A program made the translations under genes and the position numbers. Shown here piece after piece: positions 43,269-52,346 of a DNA stretch of 64,000 nt. Numbering within the stretch: position 1 is the stretch's first letter; every line of letters begins with the position of its first letter. Origin of the DNA: Acholoe squamosa. Its lineage: Eukaryota > Annelida > Polychaeta > Phyllodocida > Polynoidae. Under the pieces are notes generated by a model. The model was not told the DNA's origin and searched no databases. It saw only the letters and a program-made list of their open reading frames with translations. The stretch covers positions 482,501-546,500 of the forward strand of contig OX439047.1 in NCBI GenBank assembly GCA_949317995.1, read 5' to 3'.

Positions 43269-44252
43269 CACCATCTACCAATCATACTCATGTTGCTATT
43301 AGATTATTGGGAAACCAAATCCTAGACTATCCCTTCTTTGACACCCAAATACGACTATGCCTTGACTATGGATGCGAGTTATGGAGCCTGAATAACTTTG
43401 AACTGATCCATCTTAAATATCTGAAGTCTATGCTTGGTGTAAGGAAGCAGACAACTTCAGCTGCAGTATATGCGGATACGGGTAGAGTGCCTCTGAAGGC
43501 TCTATGGGAAGTAAGAGCACTAAAATATTGGGAAAGAGTTGTTAACTTTGAGGAATCACATATCCTACATAGATGTTACATGACACTGCACCATCTTGAC
43601 CAGCAAGGACAGAATAACTGGTGTACAAATGTTAAAGGTTTGCTATATTTGCTTGGTAGAAAACATAGTCAGCTTTGGGAAAACTACTCGACAGCTAATA
43701 ACTCTAACATCTTAGCTAGTGTAACTGAACAAATTTTTAGTAAATATTCAGAGAAAATTATGAATGAAATTGCACTTGCTGGGGAGGTAAAAAAGTTAAG
43801 AACATTAAAAAAATTCAAGACTGAGTTCAGGCTAAGATGTTGAACTGTGTTCACAGGACTGCATTAGCACAATACAGTCTTAGTTCCCATAATCTTGGTA
43901 TTGAGATGGGGAGGCATTGTAGGCCCCCCAAACCTGAATGTGACAGAGTATGTCTATACTGCTCTACTGGTGCTATTGATGATGAGGTACATTTTCTGAC
44001 AACATGTGAACTACATAAGGCAGCTCGAACAACTCTTGAAAATCATATAGATGGTAAAATCTGTAATTACCAGGATATGTCAAATATGGAAAAGTTTGTT
44101 ACGGTTATGAAAGAAAATGACCCTAGTATATTAAATGCACTTGCAAAGTTTGTGTATACTGCCTTTAAGCAGAGGCAGCAGCAGCAGCTTTGAACTACCC
44201 TCTGTGGAATCCAACTATTACTCTAGGTACTATGTATATTGTACAGTTTCAC

Positions 44253-44429
44253 ACGGGCTTCCCTAGCCCACTTAAAAGGGTCTATATCTCCTCTTTCCTA
44301 TCTCCTCAGGATGTGTGTGGTGCACATATGCGCGGGCACTGACACATTCCTCTGTTAAATTATCAACCTGTGAAGCACGGGATAGCCACTTAGTGCCGCT
44401 AAAGTGCTGTAAAACACAAATTAATTAAT
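44253..44429 (+). mobile_element. SINE family S, copy 1
   Basis: This 177-bp element starts at ACGGGCTTCCCTAGCCCACT and ends in AAGTGCTGTAAAACACAAAT with a short tail. It is flanked by the perfect 14-bp duplication TTGTACAGTTTCAC (44239-44252 and 44430-44443). It sits just after the LINE. Confidence 0.9.
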
Positions 44430-44760
44430 TTGTACAGTTTCACCTATTATCATATCATCACATACATAAAATGTATATAAATATAAGAGTTATAGGTATG
44501 GTACAGTTGACCCACCTAGGTTATGTATGCCGTGTGTGTATTTGTGTCTGTATCTCTGTAGGGATTTTGGTCTACATGATACCTTGTAAGCATGCTTGTG
44601 TGTGTGAATGTGTGAGTGATCGTGTGAGTGATATGTGTTATACAGGTATATATGTTTTCATAGACATAGTTATATAGTACTGTATACTATGCATGTAGTC
44701 TGTAAAACATAGAGCATATACATTATTGTAGTAGACTTACTGTATGACACATAGGTCAGC

Positions 44761-44941
44761 CGGGCTTCCCTAGCCCACTTAAAAGGGTCTATGTCTCTTC
44801 TTTTCTATCCCCTCAGGATGTGTGTGATGCACATATGCGTGGGCACCGACACATTCCTCGGTGAAATTGTGTAATGTCGTTCTCGCCATGAATATGACCT
44901 TAGATGTCGAAATGGCATTAAACATCTATTACTCACTCACT
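44761..44941 (+). mobile_element. SINE family S, copy 2 with a different 3' end
   Basis: The first 110 bp or so match copy 1 (CGGGCTTCCCTAGCCCACTT to GACACATTCCTC). The 3' end differs: GTCGAAATGGCATTAAACAT with an ACTC tail. It is flanked by the 11-bp duplication CATAGGTCAGC (44750-44760 and 44942-44952). Confidence 0.85.
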
Positions 44942-44952
44942 CATAGGTCAGC

Positions 44953-45257
44953 AATGACCTCACTTTTTGTTGTCAATAAAAGCTATTATTATATTGGTAA
45001 CATGGACACAATACGCCCCGACAGCATCATGTCACATCAAGCCCCTTAACCCTTTAAAGGCTGCTGATGCAGGAGGTTATCATTGTTGGCATGGTGCACC
45101 AATGAAGTGGAGGTGAGACTGCTTGCCAGCACTTCATTGATGTATCATGCTGACCGTCCGGGACCGTATCAACCCCATAGGGTCAGTTAAGGGTTAAAGT
45201 TGTAGAAGGAATATGAGATACTAATGGTTATAATTGAATATGTACAATCATAGTCAG
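44953..45257. other. Intron segment with a 20-bp-arm hairpin
   Basis: Inverted arms CATGGTGCACCAATGAAGTG (45090-45109) and CACTTCATTGATGTATCATG (45130-45149) form a hairpin related to those at 50296-50355. No gene is seen. Confidence 0.65.
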
Positions 45258-45433
45258 TTTGATTGATTTGTGTTTTACAGCACTTTAGCGGCACTAAGTG
45301 GCTATCCCGTGCTTCACAGGTTGGTAATTTAACAGAGGAATGTGTCAGTGCCCGCGCATATGTGCACCACACACATCCTGAGTGGATAGGAAAGAGGAGA
45401 TATAGACCCTTTTAAGTGGGCTAGGGAAGCCCG
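45258..45433 (-). mobile_element. SINE family S, copy 3
   Basis: Reverse-oriented copy, 176 bp, with the copy-1 type of 3' end (AAGTGCTGTAAAACACAAAT and an AATC-type tail on the minus strand). It is flanked by the perfect 13-bp duplication CAATCATAGTCAG (45245-45257 and 45434-45446). Confidence 0.9.
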
Positions 45434-45455
45434 CAATCATAGTCAGGGCATCATG

Positions 45456-45459
45456 CCTT

Positions 45460-45512
<53 letters not shown>
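45456..45512. repeat. (TA)n microsatellite
   Basis: More than 20 TA dinucleotides between AGGGCATCATGCC and ACACATAGGGG. Confidence 0.95.
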
Positions 45513-45514
<2 letters not shown>

Positions 45515-45530
45515 GGGGCCAGCATCGTCA

Positions 45531-45866
45531 TGTATATATTAGTGCGGTTCATCCGAGAGATGTGCTCGTGTGGTGCTCGTTCCTTCTATGCCAACCAGGT
45601 GTCGCTTCGCGATACCCGTTTAGTACAAGAGGGGGCAGCACCACGCCTCGCATCCAGCTCCTACTAAGGAGCCGGGTGGTCCGCAGAAGGGGACTGGACC
45701 TAGTCCAGTCCAGACGTGAATATGCACTTCTCAAATAAAGCCCACCCGAACAGTTGGGAAGTCTAAAGGGCTTTGCCCAACCCGAACTTCTCGTGTTGTG
45801 TCATATTTCTAGCATTAAGCGAGCCTAAGAGCCACCCAACATAAACACATAAAACGAACCGTTACA
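45531..45866 (+). mobile_element. Candidate solo LTR
   Basis: This 336-bp stretch starts TGTATATATTAGTGCGG and ends CGAACCGTTACA. It contains AATAAAG at about 45736 followed by a TAAAGGGCTTTG stretch, a layout like U3-R-U5. No target duplication is clear and no partner LTR is in the window. Confidence 0.35.
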
Positions 45867-45893
45867 CATAGCGTTAAAATCTTGTTGACTTAC

Positions 45894-46050
45894 TTGAGTA
45901 CCAATTGTACACCAGGTGGCGCCTGGAGCCTCCAGCGGCAGCGAGATAATGGGGTGTATGTACCAGAGTCCTGTAACCGGAATGAGCTGAGCTCACCTGA
46001 CGTCCCTGTCAAAAGGAAGGCTCCCCCACACCCGCTCTGTCTCACCGGGT
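45894..46050 (-). CDS. CUB-CCP receptor, CUB domain 3, first exon
   Basis: A 157-nt exon with acceptor ATCTCTTCCCCCAG and donor GTAAGT. It reads YPVRQSGCGGAFLLTGTSGE, then LSSFRLQDS, CRWRLQAPPGVQLVLK. This is the N-terminal half of a CUB domain: Cys1, the GGxFLLTGTSG strand, and the C-x-W-x-L-x-A-P-x-G signature. It starts in phase 1 after CUB2 and its split Lys codon is completed by the exon at 40816-41051. The intron between (4.8 kb) holds the LINE, three SINEs and a MITE. Confidence 0.85.
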
Positions 46051-46521
46051 CTGGGGGAAGAGATAAAGGGAGTGATCAATTTTTAACAATGGGGGTTGGT
46101 ATATTTCCTGCAGACACATGAAAAATATTTTGCCCCCCCCCTCTTTTGCACCCCCCCCTAAAAGGAACTGAAAATCATGTGTAAACTTCTGACCTCTAGT
46201 CACATTCAGGCTTTTTGGCAGAAAACAGGTACAATGATTCAGAGGGGGTGAGAAAATTCCCTCTGCATGGTCAAGGAGTATTCCTTCCCAATCTCTGATA
46301 TACAATGATTTAGATTAGAAAACCAACATGCAAGTGAAATAACTGAATTTTATGTTTTTATCCCGGGAAGAGTTGATGATGCTAGTTGTTACTGATTTGT
46401 CACCTGGGAGGCCTTACAAAACTGATAGTTGATACTAAATGTTGATTTTAAGACATCAGGGGGATTTACAGAAGTTGTAGTAGATACTAAATGTTGATGT
46501 TAAGACACCGGGGGGACTTAC

Positions 46522-46636
46522 AGAAGCGGTAGGAGATGTTGAATCCCAGGCTGTGACTGGCCCACCGGTCTGTGTACATCAGGTGTAGATGGCGCCCTGA
46601 GGCGGCCAGCGGGGACACTTGGTCTGTGCATGTTAG
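46522..46636 (-). CDS. CUB-CCP receptor, CUB domain 2, second exon
   Basis: A 115-nt exon entered in phase 0 (acceptor TTCATCATGCAG) and left in phase 1 (donor GTAAGT). It encodes LTCTDQVSPLAASGRHLHLM followed by YTDRWASHSLGFNISYRF. The S-G-x-x-L-x-L-x-Y-x-(S/T)-D and G-F-x-I-x-Y elements are the last strands of a CUB domain. It joins in frame with 47455-47693. Confidence 0.85.
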
Positions 46637-46998
46637 CTGCATGATGAAAAAAAACTTTGGGTTACCGAAAACTTCTTAGAGACTTTCAACAAACAGTTGA
46701 ATAGACTTTCAAAGAAAAAGGTAGACATAAATAACAGTAAGCTCAATCTTAAGCATTTTTTTTTTCTCTAACCTGAATTACAGCAATTCAAGCTATATGG
46801 AAAAAAAACATGTCAAAGTGTTGTACTCAAAACCTGAGCATCCTGTTGTATACCACTTAAATTCTTATGCCTTTGAAGTAATTGTGATGCAAAGTATAGT
46901 CCGATGTATCACTAAAATCAATGACAATGATGTCTATCATAAACTTCCCACTTTGTACCACAGATTAAGGTGTGTGGCAGCCATCTTGGATTCCACAA
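46637..46998. other. Intron segment inside CUB domain 2
   Basis: AT-rich intronic DNA between the two CUB2 exons. A 106-codon plus-strand frame (46797-47117) runs into the adjacent tandem array and is not supported as a gene. Confidence 0.5.
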
Positions 46999-47454
46999 CT
47001 TACCACCACAACGAGACTGTTAATGTTTACCTACTTACCACCACAATGAGGCTGTTATTGACCTACTTACCACCTCATTGTAGGCTGTTGTTGTTGCCCT
47101 ACTGTCCACCACAATGAGGCTGTTGTTGTTGACCTACTTACCACAATAATGAGGCTGTTGTTAGTGACCTACTTACCACCACAATGAGGCTGTTGGTGTT
47201 GACCTACTTACCACCACAATAAGGCTGTTGGTATTGACCTACTTACCACCACAATGAGGCTGTTGGTGTTGACCTACTTATCACCACAATGAGGCTGTTG
47301 GTTTTGACCTAGTTACCACCACAATGAGGCTGTTGGTGTTGACCTACTTACCACCACAATGAGGCTGTTATTGACCTACTTACCATGTCATTGTAGGCTG
47401 TTGTTGCTGACCTACTTAACACAACAATGAGGCTGTTGTTAGTGACCTACTTAC
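46999..47454 (-). repeat. 35-bp minisatellite, each unit carrying a 5' splice site
   Basis: About 13 units on the minus strand read AACAGCCTCATTGTGGTG, then GTAAGTAGGTCAAC, 35 bp in full-length units. This is the last 18 nt of the adjacent CUB2 exon (47455-47693) plus its own donor and the first intron bases. Shorter and altered units occur near 47060-47100 and 47380-47420. About ten units keep the GTGGTGGTAAGT donor intact. Confidence 0.9.
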
Positions 47455-47693
47455 CACCACAATGAGGCTGTTGTTGTTCTGCTTGTTCCCATCATATACA
47501 GCGAGTGTCTGCCACCCGGCCACACAGTGTAGGTCCACCCTGCCTCCTACTAGCGCCGGGTACTGCCCCTCGGGTGCTGTCAGGGTCCACGTGCACTGGC
47601 TGCCCGCCTCCACTGCCCAGCTCCCTGCCCCAGGATGAGAAGCAAACCACCAGGGGGCACCACTCAGCTCACGACTGCTGCTACAGCCTGGCT
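47455..47693 (-). CDS. CUB-CCP receptor, CUB domain 2, first exon
   Basis: A 239-nt exon (acceptor TTGTGTTACACAG, phase 1 in, phase 0 out). It encodes EPGCSSSRELSGAPWWFASH, then QCTWTLTAPEGQYPALVGGR, VDLHCVAGWQTLAVYDGNK. This is Cys1-Cys2 and the Trp and Tyr-Asp-Gly positions of a CUB domain. The donor is the first of a run of repeated donors, because the exon end and splice site seed the minisatellite at 46999-47454. Use of a later donor would add 35 bp and shift the frame. Confidence 0.85.
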
Positions 47694-47744
47694 CTGTGTA
47701 ACACAATAGGGTTTTTTTCATTCATCTAACTTTTTGTAATTCTT

Positions 47745-47955
47745 ACTCTTGTGAGAACCGCGTCAGTCGCGTCTACCGTGCAGTGCTGCCGCATGGTGTT
47801 AGAGTTATGTACTACTGCTGTAGTGTTGTAATGGGTTGCCCGATCTACGCGTAACCGTACTTCCGCATTTCGGTTATTAAAACAACTGTTGTTCCGGCCA
47901 TGTCGTCGTCCACATGAGTTTCTCACTGAGCAGATAAACCCATCTTAAAACACTT
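47745..47955 (-). repeat. 205-bp dispersed repeat, copy 2
   Basis: Reverse-complement partner of 43064-43268, here in the intron between CUB1 and CUB2. A 66-codon minus-strand frame in it is not supported as coding. Confidence 0.7.
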
Positions 47956-48221
47956 ACATGATTTATTTGCATCAGATTTTTACCTTCAGTTACAAATTAT
48001 CAAACATGTACATATTTATAAAAGTTTGAGATCAACTTTGGATCATACCATGAAAATATGGCTCACTTCTAATTTGGCCCATGTCGGGTAATCCACAATG
48101 GATGAGTCAATTTCTAGTAAATAGGAGTTTTGGTAGTTTGGGTGTTTTAACCTGGAGCTCTAAGATTTAAGCTTAAATATACCCAGAGGAAGGAATATCT
48201 TACAAAGTAGCAGACGCTCAC

Positions 48222-48379
48222 CTCTAAAGCCATAGGAAGCAGAGAAGCCAGTCGTTAGATCCGGGAACTTATTACCACGATAATGTACACGTAACCACTG
48301 ATCCCGGGCTGATGCAAGGTGGTATGGGGTGCCATCTAGTGGGAAGTAGCCCTGCGGACAAAGGTTCCAACCAGGGTAT
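48222..48379 (-). CDS. CUB-CCP receptor, CUB domain 1, second exon
   Basis: A 158-nt exon with acceptor CTCCATACAG and donor GTGAGC. It completes the Arg codon of the previous exon and reads YPGWNLCPQGYFPLDGTPYH, then LASARDQWLRVHYRGN and TTGFSASYGFR. This is the second half of a CUB-like domain, ending in G-F-x-A-x-Y. It leaves in phase 1 into CUB2. Confidence 0.8.
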
Positions 48380-48455
48380 CTGTATGGAGAATGAAGTTTT
48401 GAGTGAATGATACCGAATGTCATATCTGGGCATCAGGAATATTGTTTGTTAAAGA

Positions 48456-49378
48456 AAGCAGTAATGGAAGATGACAGACACAGTGTGACAGTGACAGACA
48501 AAATGTGACCGTGATGGGCCCAATGTGACAGGGACAGACACAATATGGCAATGACAGACACAATGTGACAGTGACACAAAATGTGGCAGTAATGGACACA
48601 ATGTGACAGTGACAGACACAATGTGACAATGACAGACAAAATGTGGCAGTAATGGACATAATGTGACAGTGACACAAAATGTGGCAGTAATGGATACAAT
48701 GTGACAGTGATGGACACAATATGAGTGACAGACACAAATGTAAGTTACAGACACAATGTGACAGTGACAGACACAATGTGACTGTGATGGATGCAATGTG
48801 ACAGTGACAGACACAATGTGACAGTGACACAAAATGTGGCAGTAATGGACACAATGTGGCAGTGATGGACACAATATGACAGTGAGGGAAACAATATGAG
48901 TGACAGACACAAATGTAAGTTACAGACACAATGTGACAGTGACAGACACAATGTGACCGTGATGGACAGAATGTGACAGTGACAGACAAAACCTGACAGT
49001 GACGGACACAATGTGACAGTGACAGACACAATGTGACAGTGACCGACACAGTGTGACAGTGATGGACACAATGTAACAGTGACAGACATAATGTGACAGT
49101 GACAGACACAATGTGACAGTGACAGAATCAATGTGACAGTGACAGAGACAATGTGACAGTGATGGACACAATGTGACAGTGACAGAATCAATGTAACAGT
49201 GACAGACATAATGTAACAGTGACAGACATAATGTGACAGTGACAGACACAATGTGACAGTGACAGAATCAATGTGACAGTGACAGACACAGTGTGATAAT
49301 GACAGACACAGTGTGATAATGACAGACAGTGTGACAATGACAGACACAATGTGACAGTGACAGAATCAATGTGCCAGT
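48456..49378 (-). repeat. Intronic minisatellite of about 18-21 bp
   Basis: Imperfect units of the type ACAATGTGACAGTGACAGAC fill most of the intron between the CUB1 exons and stop about 15 bp from the donor of the first CUB1 exon. Long minus-strand frames (up to 229 codons, LSLSHCVCHCHIVS-like) come from the repeat. Confidence 0.95.
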
Positions 49379-49393
49379 GTACATGATACTGAC

Positions 49394-49643
49394 CTGTTAT
49401 CGTCTAGGTAGGTGTAGACAAACAGCTGAGTGTGACACGAGATATTCCCCATGTCGTGTATGGTGAGACTGACGTACAGACCCGGGGGCGGAGTCAGGAC
49501 CCACTCACAGAATGATGCCGGGGCCAGAGTCTGTCGATACCCTGGGTGTGACGTCAGGGTTTCTTCATACCCCGGGTTTGATGTCAGACCTGATGCCACC
49601 ACCGGACCCCGCAGGTCTCCCTCATTGCCACATCCTGAGTCAG
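49394..49643 (-). CDS. CUB-CCP receptor, CUB domain 1, first exon (most upstream exon found)
   Basis: A 250-nt exon with acceptor CTCCACATTACAG and donor GTCAGT. It starts in phase 1 and ends in phase 2, matching 48222-48379. It encodes DSGCGNEGDLRGPVVASGLT, then FCEWVLTPPPGLYVSLTIHD, and FVYTYLDDN. Cys1, the C-x-W-x-L-x-x-P-P-G signature and the acidic turn are those of a CUB domain. A phase-1 start means more exons, including the signal peptide, lie further upstream. A MITE sits 22 bp upstream of the acceptor. Confidence 0.8.
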
Positions 49644-49665
49644 CTGTAATGTGGAGAATAATGAT

Positions 49666-49960
49666 TACCGTAATCTCCCGCGTATAAGGCGCGTCTTTTT
49701 TACGGAGTTTTTAGTTCTCATTGGATCCACAAGGGGGACATCAAGACCTTTCATTTGATATCTCACATACCCCCTTGGTCATAATAGGACATAAGGGGGG
49801 CCAGGAGGGTCCAGGGTGGCCCAAGCTCCCATAGGTTTTTGAATTTTGAAAATTCATTAAGTAGAACCAAAGTTATGAATTTTTCATTTTTTGAGAATTT
49901 TCCAAAACTCTAGGTGCGCCTTATACGCAGGCTGCGCCTTATACGCGGGAGATTACGGTA
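49666..49960. mobile_element. MITE, family with TACCGTAATCTCCC termini, copy 2
   Basis: At 295 bp, its termini TACCGTAATCTCCCGCGTAT and its inverted copy at 49941-49960 are perfect over 20 bp and continue into AAGGCGC. Non-coding. Confidence 0.9.
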
Positions 49961-51544
49961 ACTGTAATCTGGATCTATTCCCTTTTCTTTTATTAAATAG
50001 ATGTATATGACACTCTAGCCAATTTAACTAGAATCCTGGTTCCATAAAATTCATTTTCAATTTATATATGTTTGCAAATTTTACTAGATTTAGCATACTT
50101 TGAATTCTTTTTTAAACTATTGTTATTAAAAGGAAAAAAGAATGCAGACAAAAAGTATGCTAGCACAATGGTATCAGGATGCCAATTTCATTAATTTGAT
50201 CACCTGTCTCATTTACAATTTTGCTTAACTCTATAAGAGCCGCTGAGTATATTCCGCAGTACATGCAAGTATATATATCAACCCTGTAAGGTCGGCATGA
50301 TGCTCCAATGAAGTGCTGGCGAGCAGTCTCGTCAGCACTTCATTGGTGCATCATGACGACCAATGGCTATGACGCATTGATGCATCAGCGGCCCTTAAAG
50401 AGTTGACAGATACTGGAAACAATGAGGCAGACATCCTGGGGTTTGACACCCTGCTGGCTTTGGCCAGACAACTTATTTTGTCCTCGGTTAACTGCTAATA
50501 GCTGAATGAATGGGGGCCTGGCTACATTAATAGACCATGCCAAACCTAGGGTTTGATACACTTCTAGATGGCAGATATGATACTCCAATGAAGTTCTGCC
50601 AAGCCCACTCATCATCTATTCATGAGTGCATCATGCTGATATGATGTGTACTCCTCAATAGAACCCCTATCACCATTACAAGTCCCCTCCAACAAAGGTC
50701 ATGCACAATATGCGATGACAAAGTTTCCCGCATAGATCACTGTCGGCCTTTGAGAGATTTTATGACTCATGTGGGCACTATTCTATTTAATCTAAAGAGC
50801 ATAAATACTCAAAACAATGCACTCCCCACTTTTTTTGCAGCCTAAACCCAGACTTGTTTTATGACAAAAACAGCATTTTAGTGTAAATAAGACCATTTTT
50901 CATATAACAACAATACCCTGTGGGATTTATTTTAGCATTTATTAGAATCACTTTTTGGTTTGTGTTTTGAGCACCAAAAACTTTTTTCTCTCTTTCTATA
51001 CACAGATATGTCTATTAAACCGGATGTCACAAAGATGATTTCTTTTCTTTTTATATAAATCTGGCCATTTTGTTCTATCAATATGTGTCACTCCATACAC
51101 CTCACATCATGTACAAAAAGTTTGCTTCCACATCAGTCTTTCATGTCAGCAGAATGGCTCTTGGGCTGGTAAAAAGTTGTCAGACTGCTGGCCCCGTCCA
51201 TGCCTTTGGCTTTCGTAATCTACTGGATAGACGCACCCCTTTCTCAGGGAAGGCTATTTCGAGTAGAAGAGGTACCTCTGAGGGGAGATTTTTGTAAGTT
51301 TAGTACTGTTCTATAGTAAACAGCCTGAGAGAATGCTATAAGACGCAGCACCCTTTTTGTTTGGCGTAGCAGACGCATCTTTTACGTGAGAGATTACAGC
51401 ATTAATCTTTCTTTGTTCACATGATATCAATATCAGAGGCAGATAGCCTGGTAACTAAAAGCTTAAACATGGCTATACATAGGGGGGGGGGAGCTTATTC
51501 AGTCAAATTGATGATAGGAATGGGAGTACACCTCCAAAAGATGC
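49961..51544. other. Upstream or intronic region with hairpin repeats
   Basis: AT-rich. It holds a strong hairpin at 50296-50355, a weaker relative near 50574-50636, and a degenerate TACCGTAATC-family remnant near 51295-51400. No exon was recognised. Confidence 0.55.
50296..50355. repeat. Long hairpin, 23-bp arms
   Basis: Arms CATGATGCTCCAATGAAGTG (plus CTG) at 50296-50318 and the inverse at 50333-50355 match at 22 of 23 positions, with a 14-nt loop. Related hairpins are at 45090-45149 and, degraded, near 50574-50636. They share CCAATGAAGT and GCATCATG. Confidence 0.8.
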
Positions 51545-51781
51545 TACCGTAACCTCCCGCGTAGAAGACGCGCTGCACGTATAAGACGCACCCCAAACTC
51601 AGCACATGCATTTTCGCGTATAAGACGCACATTTTAATGCTCAATTTTGTAAATCCAGTACTGTTCTATAGTAAAATTACCCCTCGTATAAGACGCACAC
51701 CCAACTTGAGAGAAAGCTATAAGACCCCCCAGCATTTTGTTTGGCGTAGAGGACGCATCTTATACGCGGGAGTTTACGGTA
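51545..51781. mobile_element. MITE, family with TACCGTAATCTCCC termini, copy 3
   Basis: At 237 bp, its termini are TACCGTAACCTCCCGCGTAG and, reversed, TACCGTAAACTCCCGCGTAT. Inner sequence shares AGTACTGTTCTATAGTAAAA with copy 1. Confidence 0.85.
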
Positions 51782-52085
51782 CTCATCATGAGAAACAAGA
51801 ATCTGGGGTTCGTTTTTGATTTTAGGCACTCTAACCCCCCCCCCCCGGACCACCCCCTCCGAAGTTAAAAAGTTAGAAAATATTTAATCAATTCATTTTT
51901 ACTGTTTCCCACCACACTGGAGTACCCCAAAATGCATTTCGTTTCAAGAAAAAAAATCAAGAAGTCAAAATAACATTATTTTGAACTTTTTGGAAAATCC
52001 AATATGGCCACCAGGAGCCAAAAATGGGTATTTCAAGCACACATGCACCCACAACTCAACAGGCATCACTTGCAATATGTAATTA

Positions 52086-52346
52086 GGCCACACCAAAAAA
52101 AAAGTTGGTCTACGGATCGCCCTCTCCACATTTTCGGAAATACAATTTTTTTTTTTTTTTTTTGAAAAAAATCTTGTCTACGGATTTTGCACGCTTCAGT
52201 TTCTACAAGTTTTCTCTTTGTAATGTTTGACAATATTTAAAAAAAAATTTGTTTGCTCGCCTCAATTTCCCAGCAAGGAATCCATTGGAGGCCAAAACCA
52301 AAATCAAAACCAAAATCCGTAGACAACTTATTTTTTTGGTGTGGCC
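52086..52346. mobile_element. MITE, family with GGCCACACC termini, copy 2
   Basis: Same family as 13923-14221. It is flanked by TTA and TAA and shares CTCAATTTCCCAG(C/T)AAGG in the interior. Confidence 0.85.

Larger units (their letters stand above)
41077..44193 (+). pseudogene. Broken non-LTR retrotransposon (LINE), 5'-truncated
   Basis: Fragments of one reverse transcriptase follow in order. IISPLHKKGDTGNPDNYR to INFTKAFD lies at 41100-41391, the YGVLQGGFLSPKLFN motif and catalytic YADD at 42803-42960, and a C-terminal region at 43307-43843. A Cys-His finger (CLYCSTGAIDDEVHFLTTC) lies at 43837-44193. Breaks are a stop after KAFD, an insertion of about 1.36 kb (41440-42802), a stop after SSEELQKH, an insertion at about 43064-43268, and a frame change near 43840. 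The endonuclease end is missing. It is dead and lies in the intron between the two CUB3 exons, opposite in strand to the host gene. Confidence 0.85.

Noticed and set aside
48420-49347. Cys/His-rich minus-strand frames up to 229 codons
   Set aside because: Translation of an imperfect 18-21-bp intronic repeat; several frames are open at once.
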